A DNA stretch of 64,000 nt, taken from Persephonella sp. KM09-Lau-8 (GTDB lineage: Bacteria; Aquificota; Aquificia; Aquificales; Hydrogenothermaceae). The notes below the pieces were generated by a model. That model had not been told where the DNA came from and did not search any database. It saw only the letters and a program-made list of their open reading frames with translations. Positions 17,333-24,087 of the stretch are shown piece by piece; the first letter of the stretch is position 1; each line of letters starts with the position of its first letter. The stretch is from the NCBI RefSeq assembly GCF_000703085.1, contig NZ_JNLL01000001.1, forward strand, positions 806,001 to 870,000, read 5' to 3'. Position numbers and translations under genes: made by a program.

Positions 17333-18523
17333 TTACCTGCGGGTATATCTTCTTCTACCGGTGAATCTTCTATTTTTTGACTGTGGTTTTGTGAACTCTT
17401 TATCTGAAAGATTTTCAAACTGGATATCAGCTTTAGTTATTTTTTTAATAAGTCTAAACAAGTTATCTTCCTGAGTATTCATTATTGATATTGCTGTTCC
17501 TTCTTTACCTGCCCTTCCAGTTCTTCCTATTCTGTGAACATAGCTTTCAACATTCCTTGGAAGAGAATAATTCATAACAAGGTCAACACCTTTTATATCC
17601 AGTCCTCTTGCAGCAACATCTGTTGCAACAAGTATCTGAAGCTGATTTCTTCTGAAATCTCTGAGAACTTTTTCCCTTTTTGCCTGTGAGTAATCTCCAT
17701 GAATAGCACTGGCATTGAAACCCTCTTTCCTGAGTTTATCTGCTATCTGGTCAGCCTCTTTTTTGGTTTCTGTAAAAATTATTGTTTTGGTTTCTGGATG
17801 CTCTTTGAGGCTTTCTGTTAGTTTCTCAAACTGTTTATTTTCATCAACTCTATAAACAATCTGTTTAATTCTGTCTACAGTAACCTCTTCAGGTTTAACT
17901 CTGACCATTTCATAATCAGGTCTAAGGAATTTTTCTGCAAGTCTTTTTATTGAAGGTGGCATTGTTGCAGAGAACATAAGAGTTTGTTTGTCTTTTGGTG
18001 TTTGTTCAAAGATAAACTCAATATCCTCAATAAATCCCATATCCAGCATTCTGTCTGCTTCATCAAGGACAAAAATTTCAACATTAGAAAGGTCTAAAAC
18101 TCCTCTTTCTATAAGGTCTCTAATTCTTCCTGGTGTTCCTACAATAACAACATCCTTTCCTTTTTCAAGGAAATCTATCTGATGTTTTATTGATTTTCCA
18201 CCGTAAACGGCAAGTGCAAACAGTTTTCTGTTTCTTCCGATATCTTTAATCTCCTTGACAACCTGAATTGCCAGTTCCCTTGTTGGAACCAGAACAAGTG
18301 CCTGAATTTTTCTTGCTTTTGGGTCGACCTTTTCAACAATTGGAATGCCAAAAGCTGCTGTTTTTCCTGTTCCTGTCTGCGCCTGCGCAATAAGATCTTT
18401 GCCTTCCATTACAACTGGAATGGCTTTCTCCTGAATTTCTGTAGGCTTTTTGTAGCCCATTTTCTCAATTGATTTGAGTGTTGTCTGGGATATTGGTAAT
18501 TCCCTAAAAGTTGTGTCTGACAT
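17333..18523 (-). CDS. DEAD-box ATP-dependent RNA helicase
   Basis: An RNA unwinding enzyme of the DeaD/RhlE/CshA group, probably acting in ribosome assembly or mRNA turnover. It is 396 aa. Motifs in order: Q motif (MGYKKPTEIQEKAIP), motif I AQTGTGKT, Ia PTRELAIQ, GTPGR, motif II VLDEADRM, motif III SATMP, and the C-terminal ARGLDIKGVD and HRIGRTGRAG. It ends in a short basic tail (KNRRFTGRRRYTRR) suited to RNA binding. An AGGAGG precedes the ATG. The leader contains a small hairpin. Confidence 0.95.
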   Translation of the reverse strand: MSDTTFRELPISQTTLKSIEKMGYKKPTEIQEKAIPVVMEGKDLIAQAQTGTGKTAAFGIPIVEKVDPKARKIQALVLVPTRELAIQVVKEIKDIGRNRKLFALAVYGGKSIKHQIDFLEKGKDVVIVGTPGRIRDLIERGVLDLSNVEIFVLDEADRMLDMGFIEDIEFIFEQTPKDKQTLMFSATMPPSIKRLAEKFLRPDYEMVRVKPEEVTVDRIKQIVYRVDENKQFEKLTESLKEHPETKTIIFTETKKEADQIADKLRKEGFNASAIHGDYSQAKREKVLRDFRRNQLQILVATDVAARGLDIKGVDLVMNYSLPRNVESYVHRIGRTGRAGKEGTAISIMNTQEDNLFRLIKKITKADIQFENLSDKEFTKPQSKNRRFTGRRRYTRR

Positions 18524-18581
18524 GTTTCCTCCTGAAATTTGAAAAGAAAGAAAGATTTACCTTTTGACCCTTTGATTTTAA

Positions 18582-18600
18582 GAGATTTTCCTGAAATCTC
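18582..18600 (-). promoter_or_regulatory. Hairpin in the helicase leader
   Basis: GAGATTT and AAATCTC, 5 bases apart, form a 7-bp hairpin about 60-77 bases upstream of the helicase ATG. It may be a leader structure; cold-regulated helicase genes often have such leaders. No function can be read from sequence. Confidence 0.35.
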
Positions 18601-18698
18601 CCTTTCTTTTATTTTTATTTGTGCCTATTAGTATATACCAATTATTCATAAAAACAAGTAGAATTATTCTTAAGGGAAAAATATGGAGGTCAGTTAAA

Positions 18699-19586
18699 CT
18701 GAAGGTAAATATTGGTCTTATCCAGATGAGCTGCACAGATGATATTAATGAAAATTTTGAAAAAGCTATCTGCTATATAAAGGAAGCTGCAAAAAGTGGT
18801 GCAAATCTGGTGGTTACACAGGAGTTGTTTAAATCAAAATATTTCTGTCAGGTTGAGGACTGGGATTTTTTTAAACTTGCTGAGGAAATCAATTCCCAAT
18901 CAGACACTATAAAAAGGCTTTCTCAGGTTGCTAAGGATAATGATATTGTTATTGTTGCAAGTCTGTTTGAAAAAAGAGATAAAGGCCTTTATCACAATAC
19001 AGCTGTTGTTATAGATGCAGATGGAAGTTTTCTTGGAAAATACAGAAAAATGCATATTCCGGATGACCCTCATTTTTATGAAAAGTTTTATTTCACTCCC
19101 GGGGATTTGGGATACAAGGTTTTCCAGACAAAATACTGTAATGTAGGAACCCTTATTTGCTGGGATCAGTGGTTTCCTGAGGCTGCAAGGCTGACAGCAA
19201 TGCAAGGGGCAGATATTATTGTCTATCCAACTGCTATAGGCTGGCTTCCTGAGGAAAAAGAGGAATACGGAGAAAGCCAGTATAATGCATGGGAGACTGT
19301 TCAGAAAGGTCATGCAGTTGCAAACGGCTGCTATGTAGCAGCTGTAAACAGAGTTGGGTTTGAACAATCCCCAGACGGAAATAGTGGAATAGAATTCTGG
19401 GGACAAAGTTTTATTGCTAACCCTTACGGTCAGATAATCAAAAAGGCTTCAACTGATAAGGAAGAGATACTAATCTGTGAAATTGATACAGATATTCTTG
19501 ATGAGCATAGAACTGTATGGCCATTTTTCAGAGATAGGAGAATAGACAGCTATCAGGATATTACAAAAAGATGGCTTAGGGATTAA
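18699..19586 (+). CDS. aguB: N-carbamoylputrescine amidase
   Basis: AguB hydrolyses N-carbamoylputrescine to putrescine, CO2 and ammonia. It is a nitrilase-superfamily protein of about 295 aa. The Glu-Lys-Cys triad regions are visible (VTQELFKSKYF, YRKMHIPDDPHFYEKFYF, GTLICWDQWFPEAA), and the DDPHFYEKFYFTPGD stretch is typical of AguB. The first open-frame start (GTG 18621) has no ribosome site. GGAGGT at 18685-18690 stands 8 bases before an in-frame CTG at 18699 that gives the expected N-terminus KVNIGLIQMSC; I choose this rare start with moderate certainty. Its partner aguA is 1.7 kb away. Confidence 0.9.
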   Translation: MKVNIGLIQMSCTDDINENFEKAICYIKEAAKSGANLVVTQELFKSKYFCQVEDWDFFKLAEEINSQSDTIKRLSQVAKDNDIVIVASLFEKRDKGLYHNTAVVIDADGSFLGKYRKMHIPDDPHFYEKFYFTPGDLGYKVFQTKYCNVGTLICWDQWFPEAARLTAMQGADIIVYPTAIGWLPEEKEEYGESQYNAWETVQKGHAVANGCYVAAVNRVGFEQSPDGNSGIEFWGQSFIANPYGQIIKKASTDKEEILICEIDTDILDEHRTVWPFFRDRRIDSYQDITKRWLRD

Positions 19587-20485
19587 AACTTAATTTCCAT
19601 AAAGTCTTTGCCTATCAGAATATTTTGGTAGCCTTTTTCCTGTATTTTTTTGATGTAAGGTTTCATATCCTTGTATCTTCTGCTGAAATGGGTAAGAATA
19701 ATCTGCTTACATTCAAGTTGCGGATATATTTCCAAAATATACTCAAGGGTCAGATGTCCATACTCCCTTGCTTTATCTTCCTCATCAATATAAGTCGCCT
19801 CAATAACTAAAATATCGCTGCCTTTTGCCAGCTTTATAATATTGTCTGTTTTATATGTATCAGGGATATATGTAAATTTGAATCCTTTTTCTTCATAAGT
19901 TATTTCTTCTTTTGTGATAACCTGTCCATCCCTGATTATTTTTCCTTCATTTTTAAGCTGGATAAAATCTCTATCTGTTAAGTTAAGTTCTTCAATTTTT
20001 TCTTTTATGAATTTTCTTTTTGGTTTTTCCTCAAAGGAAAACCCTATACAATCAACAACATGATTAAGTCCTATTGATTTGACAGTATATTCTTTATTTT
20101 CAAATATTGTGAAAATCTCATCCTGAGGCTCAAACTCATGGATATTAATATCTATATCAGGTGCATATATAACACCATTTAACACGCAACCCAGAACCTT
20201 CTGAAGTCCATGTATAGAATAAATATCCACTCTTGGTTTATCATGCATATCCAGTGTTTCCAATAAACCGGGAAGACCAAGGGTATGGTCGGTATGCAGA
20301 TGGGAAATAAAAATTTTATCCACCTGGTAGATACTCAGACCAGCCTTCATTATTTGACGCTGGGTTCCCTCTCCACAATCGAACAAAAAGCCTTCCCCTT
20401 TATATTTCATATAAATACCACTGTTATTTCTATCCACCGTTGGCATCGCAGAGGAAGTTCCAAGTAAGACAATCTTACCTTTCAT
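19583..20485 (-). CDS. rnz: Ribonuclease Z
   Basis: RNase Z is a metallo-beta-lactamase-fold endonuclease that trims tRNA 3' ends. It is 300 aa, the short form. It begins IVLLGTSSAMPTVDRNNSG; the zinc motif HLHTDH is at residues 62-67, followed by TLGLPGLLETL. Further His/Asp ligands are in GLNHVVDCIGF, EATYIDEE and LTHFSRRY. The stop overlaps the aguB stop region (convergent) and the start overlaps the THEP1 gene by 11 bases. Confidence 0.95.
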   Translation of the reverse strand: MKGKIVLLGTSSAMPTVDRNNSGIYMKYKGEGFLFDCGEGTQRQIMKAGLSIYQVDKIFISHLHTDHTLGLPGLLETLDMHDKPRVDIYSIHGLQKVLGCVLNGVIYAPDIDINIHEFEPQDEIFTIFENKEYTVKSIGLNHVVDCIGFSFEEKPKRKFIKEKIEELNLTDRDFIQLKNEGKIIRDGQVITKEEITYEEKGFKFTYIPDTYKTDNIIKLAKGSDILVIEATYIDEEDKAREYGHLTLEYILEIYPQLECKQIILTHFSRRYKDMKPYIKKIQEKGYQNILIGKDFMEIKF

Positions 20486-20996
20486 TTATACTCTCCAGAA
20501 TTTTTTCAGGTATGTAATTTCTGTTTGTGTAATCAATTTCTATTATCTGGGCATCCGGCAGGGATTTAATCCATCTAATAACAGGATGAACATTTTTTAT
20601 GGGAATTGTGGCTATTATGGTTTTATTCTTATCCTCAAAAAGTTGTTTTATTAGCTGGGCAAATTTTGGAGAAAATAGCTCCATTTTTCCAATCTCATCA
20701 ATAAGTATAATTTTGTTTTCTTTAAGGGCTTTTTCTAAGACCGGTATGGCAATACTTTCAAATTCTTTTATATTGACCCCGTATTTGCCAACTTTGTATC
20801 TGGAAGCTAAGCCTTTTAGTGCAAGAATACCTTCTTTCCCATCCAGAGTTTTAATAACAAAACCTTTTCTATGGCCGGTTTTATCTCTTATTTCCTCTGT
20901 ATAAAATCCAACAGCTTTATCCTTTAAATAACTTGTTAGTTTTTTTATAACTGTTGTTTTTCCTATTCCCGGTTTTCCTGTAATTAATATTTTCAT
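20475..20996 (-). CDS. THEP1-type nucleoside-triphosphatase
   Basis: A 173 aa P-loop NTPase of the THEP1 family, first studied in Aquifex aeolicus and archaea; it hydrolyses NTPs slowly and its cellular role is unknown. Walker A is ITGKPGIGKTT at the N-terminus, Walker B is IILIDEIGKMEL. The family motifs GFYTEEIRD and GKYGVN are present. It overlaps rnz downstream and the small membrane protein gene upstream (ATGA-like 4-base overlap). Confidence 0.92.
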   Translation of the reverse strand: MKILITGKPGIGKTTVIKKLTSYLKDKAVGFYTEEIRDKTGHRKGFVIKTLDGKEGILALKGLASRYKVGKYGVNIKEFESIAIPVLEKALKENKIILIDEIGKMELFSPKFAQLIKQLFEDKNKTIIATIPIKNVHPVIRWIKSLPDAQIIEIDYTNRNYIPEKILESINER

Positions 20997-21319
20997 ACCC
21001 CCTGTACCCTGTAAACCATTAAGAAATAAACAAAGTATATCAAAGCATTAAACACAAAAGCCCTTAAAAATGCATCTTTGAATTTTTCCTTCTGGAAAGA
21101 AACAAAATAAACGGTTATAGCAATAAGCTGGAGTATAAAAGAAAACAACACTTTCAAGTCAATTATTATTCCGTTTGAAGAGAAAAATACTGGATTTTCA
21201 ATTGGGAAATACTTAAAAACATAAAATCCTATTAGATAGCCAGCAATCCATATTGCAAAGACCGTAAAGGAAATCCTTTTCATCAGGTTATTGTAAAATA
21301 TATCCTCTAACAATTTCAA
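20993..21319 (-). CDS. Small membrane protein of unknown function
   Basis: I do not recognise this family. It has up to 108 aa with three clear hydrophobic segments (around residues 16-35, 52-72 and 85-103) and few charged residues between them. The open frame begins at TTG 21319; ATG 21283 (MKRISFTVF) is an equally good start and would leave more room for the promoter of divergent aguA. It is the first gene of a minus-strand unit with THEP1 and rnz. Confidence 0.65.
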   Translation of the reverse strand: MKLLEDIFYNNLMKRISFTVFAIWIAGYLIGFYVFKYFPIENPVFFSSNGIIIDLKVLFSFILQLIAITVYFVSFQKEKFKDAFLRAFVFNALIYFVYFLMVYRVQGV

Positions 21320-21329
21320 AGGGGGTTTT

Positions 21330-22355
21330 ATGGAAAAATACAGAGTTCCTGCAGAATGGGAAAGACACTATGGAACAATTACCACATACCCGCAGGCTTA
21401 TGAAACATTTTTTGATAGACTGGAAAATGCAAAAAATACCTTTGTTCAGATGATTAAGCTAATAGCAGAAGGAGAAAAAGTTTTTATAAATGTTAATGAC
21501 GAAAATACCAGAGAAGAACTTGAAAATAAACTAAAAAAGGCAGATGCAAACCAGAAAAATATCCAGATATTTATAAATCCCACTAACGATGCATGGTGCA
21601 GAGATTACTGTCCTATTTTTGTTAAAAACAGTCAGATAAAGGCTCTAAAATTCAGATTTAATGCATGGGGGAATAAGTATCCATACCAGCTTGATGATAA
21701 AGCAGGCAGAAAAATAACAGAGTTCCTAAGAATAGATAGAATAGATATTGATATGGTTCTGGAAGGCGGCTCAATCGATATAAACGGTAAAGGTTGCTTA
21801 ATAACTACAGAAAGTTGTCTGCTAAATCCAAACAGAAATCCTGATATGAGTAAAGAAGAGATAGAAAAAGCGCTAAAAAAATATCTTGGTGTTGAAAAAA
21901 TACTGTGGCTTGGTGAAGGAATTGTTGGAGATGATACAGATGGCCATGTGGATGATATAACCAGATTTGTAAAGGAAGATACAATCTTGACAGCAATAGA
22001 AAGGGATAAATCTGACCCAAATTATGAACCTCTGATGGAAAATTTCAACCGTCTAAAAAGTTTTACAGATACCTCAGGAAAACCGTTCAGGATAATTACT
22101 CTTCCTATGCCTGACCCTGTCTATTACAGATATCCACACAAAGATGAGGAGGAAAGACTTCCAGCTTCTTACGCAAATTTCTATATAACAAATAAATATG
22201 TGATTGTGCCAGTGTATAACTGTAAACAGGATGAGGTTGCTCTTGATATTATTCAAAAGATTTTTCCTGATAGAAAGGTTGTTGGACTTTATGCCTATGA
22301 TATAGTGGTTGGACTTGGAGCATTCCATTGTTTAACAATGCAGGTGCCGGCATGA
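21330..22355 (+). CDS. aguA: Agmatine deiminase
   Basis: AguA converts agmatine to N-carbamoylputrescine plus ammonia, the step before AguB. It is 341 aa, in the peptidyl-arginine-deiminase-like family. Seen: the N-terminal MPxEWE-like RVPAEWERHYG, DAWCRDYCPIFV, the active-site LEGGSIDINGKG, GDDTDGHVDDITRFV with the catalytic His, and the C-terminal GAFHCLTMQVPA with nucleophile Cys334. The ribosome site is AAAGGGGG before the ATG. The next gene starts inside its stop (ATGA). Confidence 0.96.
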   Translation: MEKYRVPAEWERHYGTITTYPQAYETFFDRLENAKNTFVQMIKLIAEGEKVFINVNDENTREELENKLKKADANQKNIQIFINPTNDAWCRDYCPIFVKNSQIKALKFRFNAWGNKYPYQLDDKAGRKITEFLRIDRIDIDMVLEGGSIDINGKGCLITTESCLLNPNRNPDMSKEEIEKALKKYLGVEKILWLGEGIVGDDTDGHVDDITRFVKEDTILTAIERDKSDPNYEPLMENFNRLKSFTDTSGKPFRIITLPMPDPVYYRYPHKDEEERLPASYANFYITNKYVIVPVYNCKQDEVALDIIQKIFPDRKVVGLYAYDIVVGLGAFHCLTMQVPA

Positions 22356-22630
22356 TTAACAAAAATTTTAAAACTTATGACCTTGAGGAATTTTTACAGA
22401 AGTTAAAAGGCTCTCTTGAGGAAAATGGCTTTAGTGTTATAAAAATCATAGATATGATGGAGAAGAAAGGTAGTTTTCCAAAGGTTTTAGCAATGGAAGT
22501 AATAAAAGGAGAGCAGTATTTCAGAATAGGTATTGTGATGGACAAAAATGGGATAACAATAACAATTCCCATCAAAGATAAAAAACTAAAACAGGCATTA
22601 AAAGATATTATTGAGACTCTTTTGGTTTAA
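22352..22630 (+). CDS. Hypothetical protein coupled to aguA
   Basis: A 92 aa soluble protein from the ATG at 22352, which overlaps the aguA stop as ATGA. A longer frame from 22328 exists but lies inside aguA. No family recognised. It has an alpha-beta pattern with a hydrophobic core strand (YFRIGIVMDKNGITITIPI). Coupling suggests co-expression with agmatine deiminase, no more. The last 23 bases overlap the convergent SH3 protein gene. Confidence 0.65.
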   Translation: MINKNFKTYDLEEFLQKLKGSLEENGFSVIKIIDMMEKKGSFPKVLAMEVIKGEQYFRIGIVMDKNGITITIPIKDKKLKQALKDIIETLLV

Positions 22631-23090
22631 AAAATCTACCATCCACCCATCCTTCGTAAATATCACCACCAGATTTATAAATAATTTTTTTCCAGTATCT
22701 ACCTTTCTGGTCTATAACCCTCACAATAGCACCTTTTCTAACAATAGCTATAACTTTGGACTTGATATCTGGTTTTTCTCTCATTCTGGTAAATTCCTGT
22801 GCTATAAGTAAAAGATCAGAGGAATTTTTTGTGGAAACTGTTGTTTTTTTTGCAGATTTTGGTGTGTTTTCAGAAGTTTTTTTAGTAAGGGTGTTTTCTT
22901 TTTCTGCTTTTTTTATAATCTCTTTTATGATGTCCTGTTGAGGTTGAATCTTTTTTTCTGGGACTATTTTGGGTTGATTTTTATAATGAGCAAACTGTCT
23001 GGAAATAGGATCAAGCAGAAGTTCCTTTGCAAGATATGCATCAATCAAGGCTACAGTGATTATAAATAGTATAAGAAGTATCTTTTTCAA
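22608..23090 (-). CDS. Membrane-anchored bacterial SH3-domain protein
   Basis: A 160 aa protein with an N-terminal membrane anchor (about residues 3-20), a Lys/Thr/Ser-rich linker (about 40-92) and a C-terminal SH3b domain (EFTRMREKPDIKSKVIAIVRKGAIVRVIDQ, then WVDGRFFKP). SH3b domains often bind peptidoglycan or proteins in the envelope. The start is a TTG with GGGGGGAG five bases before it, so the unusual 50-base overlap with the end of tadA looks real. Confidence 0.8.
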   Translation of the reverse strand: MKKILLILFIITVALIDAYLAKELLLDPISRQFAHYKNQPKIVPEKKIQPQQDIIKEIIKKAEKENTLTKKTSENTPKSAKKTTVSTKNSSDLLLIAQEFTRMREKPDIKSKVIAIVRKGAIVRVIDQKGRYWKKIIYKSGGDIYEGWVDGRFFKPKESQ

Positions 23091-23550
23091 CTTTCTCCCC
23101 CCGTTTATGTTTAAAGTAATCGGTTAGTATTTTTGAACATCTTTCGTCAAATATATACTTATACTCAACCTTAAATGTTATATTATTATAATCTAAAATT
23201 CTAAAGTTGCTTAAAATAGCCCCCATTTTTTGATTAAGGGAGCAAAAAATAACTTCACTGATACGTGCCTGCATTATTGCCCCTGTGCACATAACACAGG
23301 GTTCGTTGGTTACAATCAAGGTTGCACCATCTAAACGCCAGTTATTTATATTTTTACAGGCATCCTGAATGGCAACTATTTCTGCATGTAGCAAAGCATT
23401 GTTCTCCGAAACCCTGAGATTATGTCCTCTGCCTATGATTTTTCCATCTTTAACAATTACTGCACCAACAGGGACTTCGTCTTTAGAGTATGCTTTGAGA
23501 GCCTCTTTGTAAGCCTCATCAATGAATTTTTTTATTTCTTGTTCTGACAT
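23041..23550 (-). CDS. tadA: tRNA-specific adenosine deaminase TadA
   Basis: TadA makes inosine at the wobble position of tRNA-Arg(ACG). It is 169 aa. The zinc site HAE (55-57, catalytic Glu) and PCVMC (84-88) are clear, with VPVGAVIVKDGKIIGRGHN upstream. The last 20 residues or so go beyond the usual length and overlap the next gene. The start overlaps the end of the Fur-family gene by 19 bases. Confidence 0.95.
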   Translation of the reverse strand: MSEQEIKKFIDEAYKEALKAYSKDEVPVGAVIVKDGKIIGRGHNLRVSENNALLHAEIVAIQDACKNINNWRLDGATLIVTNEPCVMCTGAIMQARISEVIFCSLNQKMGAILSNFRILDYNNITFKVEYKYIFDERCSKILTDYFKHKRGEKVEKDTSYTIYNHCSLD

Positions 23551-23939
23551 TCTGGACAGATACCATAAACTTCAATGGAGTGTCCTGTAATATCAAATCC
23601 ATGGACTTCTATAAGTTCTTCTTTGAACTTGTCAAAGGGGCAGTTATCAATAATTACGATTTTTCCACATTTTTCACAGACAAGATAATTCTTTTTATCT
23701 GGGAGTGCAAAACGGGCTTTATCCTCATTCATCATATAGGATTTAACAACAAGGCCTTCTTTGGTTAACATTTCCAGATTTCTGTATACAGTGGAAAGGC
23801 TTACATCTATTCCCTGATTTTTCAATTCCATGAATATATGCTCAGCTGTGATAGGATACTCAGCCTTTTCTAAAACATTAAGTATTGCTTCCCTTTGTTT
23901 CGTCTTTCTGTAGCCCTTGGGAATATTTAATTTAGCCAT
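23532..23939 (-). CDS. Fur-family metal-responsive repressor
   Basis: A 135 aa Fur/Zur/PerR-type regulator. The winged helix spans about residues 10-80 (YRKTKQREAILNVL, SLSTVYRNLEML), and the C-terminal dimer domain has two CxxC structural zinc motifs (CEKC and CPEC). The start is taken as ATG 23939 (MAKLNIPKG), preceded by GAGGG; the TTG at 23951 would place that ribosome site inside the gene. The metal type cannot be read by eye. The divergent gene is metE, with two Fur-type boxes in between. Confidence 0.92.
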   Translation of the reverse strand: MAKLNIPKGYRKTKQREAILNVLEKAEYPITAEHIFMELKNQGIDVSLSTVYRNLEMLTKEGLVVKSYMMNEDKARFALPDKKNYLVCEKCGKIVIIDNCPFDKFKEELIEVHGFDITGHSIEVYGICPECQNKK

Positions 23940-24009
23940 ACATACCCTCAAAATTTAATTTAAATATTTTACCATCACCAATTATAAAAATATAATCACT
24001 ACAGATTTT

Positions 24010-24024
24010 TGCAAATGATTTGCA
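24010..24024. promoter_or_regulatory. Fur-type 7-1-7 box 1
   Basis: TGCAAAT-G-ATTTGCA is a perfect 7-1-7 inverted repeat, the architecture of Fur/Zur/PerR boxes. It overlaps the proposed metE -35 (24020-24025) and, on the other strand, a possible -35 of the Fur-family gene, so it could control both. Confidence 0.7.
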
Positions 24025-24048
24025 TTTGAAATTTTATTATGTTTTAAT
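24020..24048 (+). promoter_or_regulatory. metE promoter
   Basis: TTGCAT, 17 bases, TTTAAT. Both Fur-type boxes overlap this region. The leader is too short for a SAM or cobalamin riboswitch, so control is likely by the repressor. Confidence 0.5.
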
Positions 24049-24051
24049 AAA

Positions 24052-24066
24052 TGCAAATTATTCGCA
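24052..24066. promoter_or_regulatory. Fur-type 7-1-7 box 2
   Basis: TGCAAAT-T-ATTCGCA has the same 7-1-7 pattern with one mismatch. It lies at the expected transcription start of metE, a repressing position, and is immediately followed by a further GCATTTGCA half-site. Confidence 0.65.
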
Positions 24067-24087
24067 TTTGCATAAGGAGGTAAAAAA

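Noticed and set aside
24026-24087. SAM or cobalamin riboswitch in the metE leader
   Set aside because: The leader is far too short and has none of the conserved stems; Fur-type boxes explain the symmetry.
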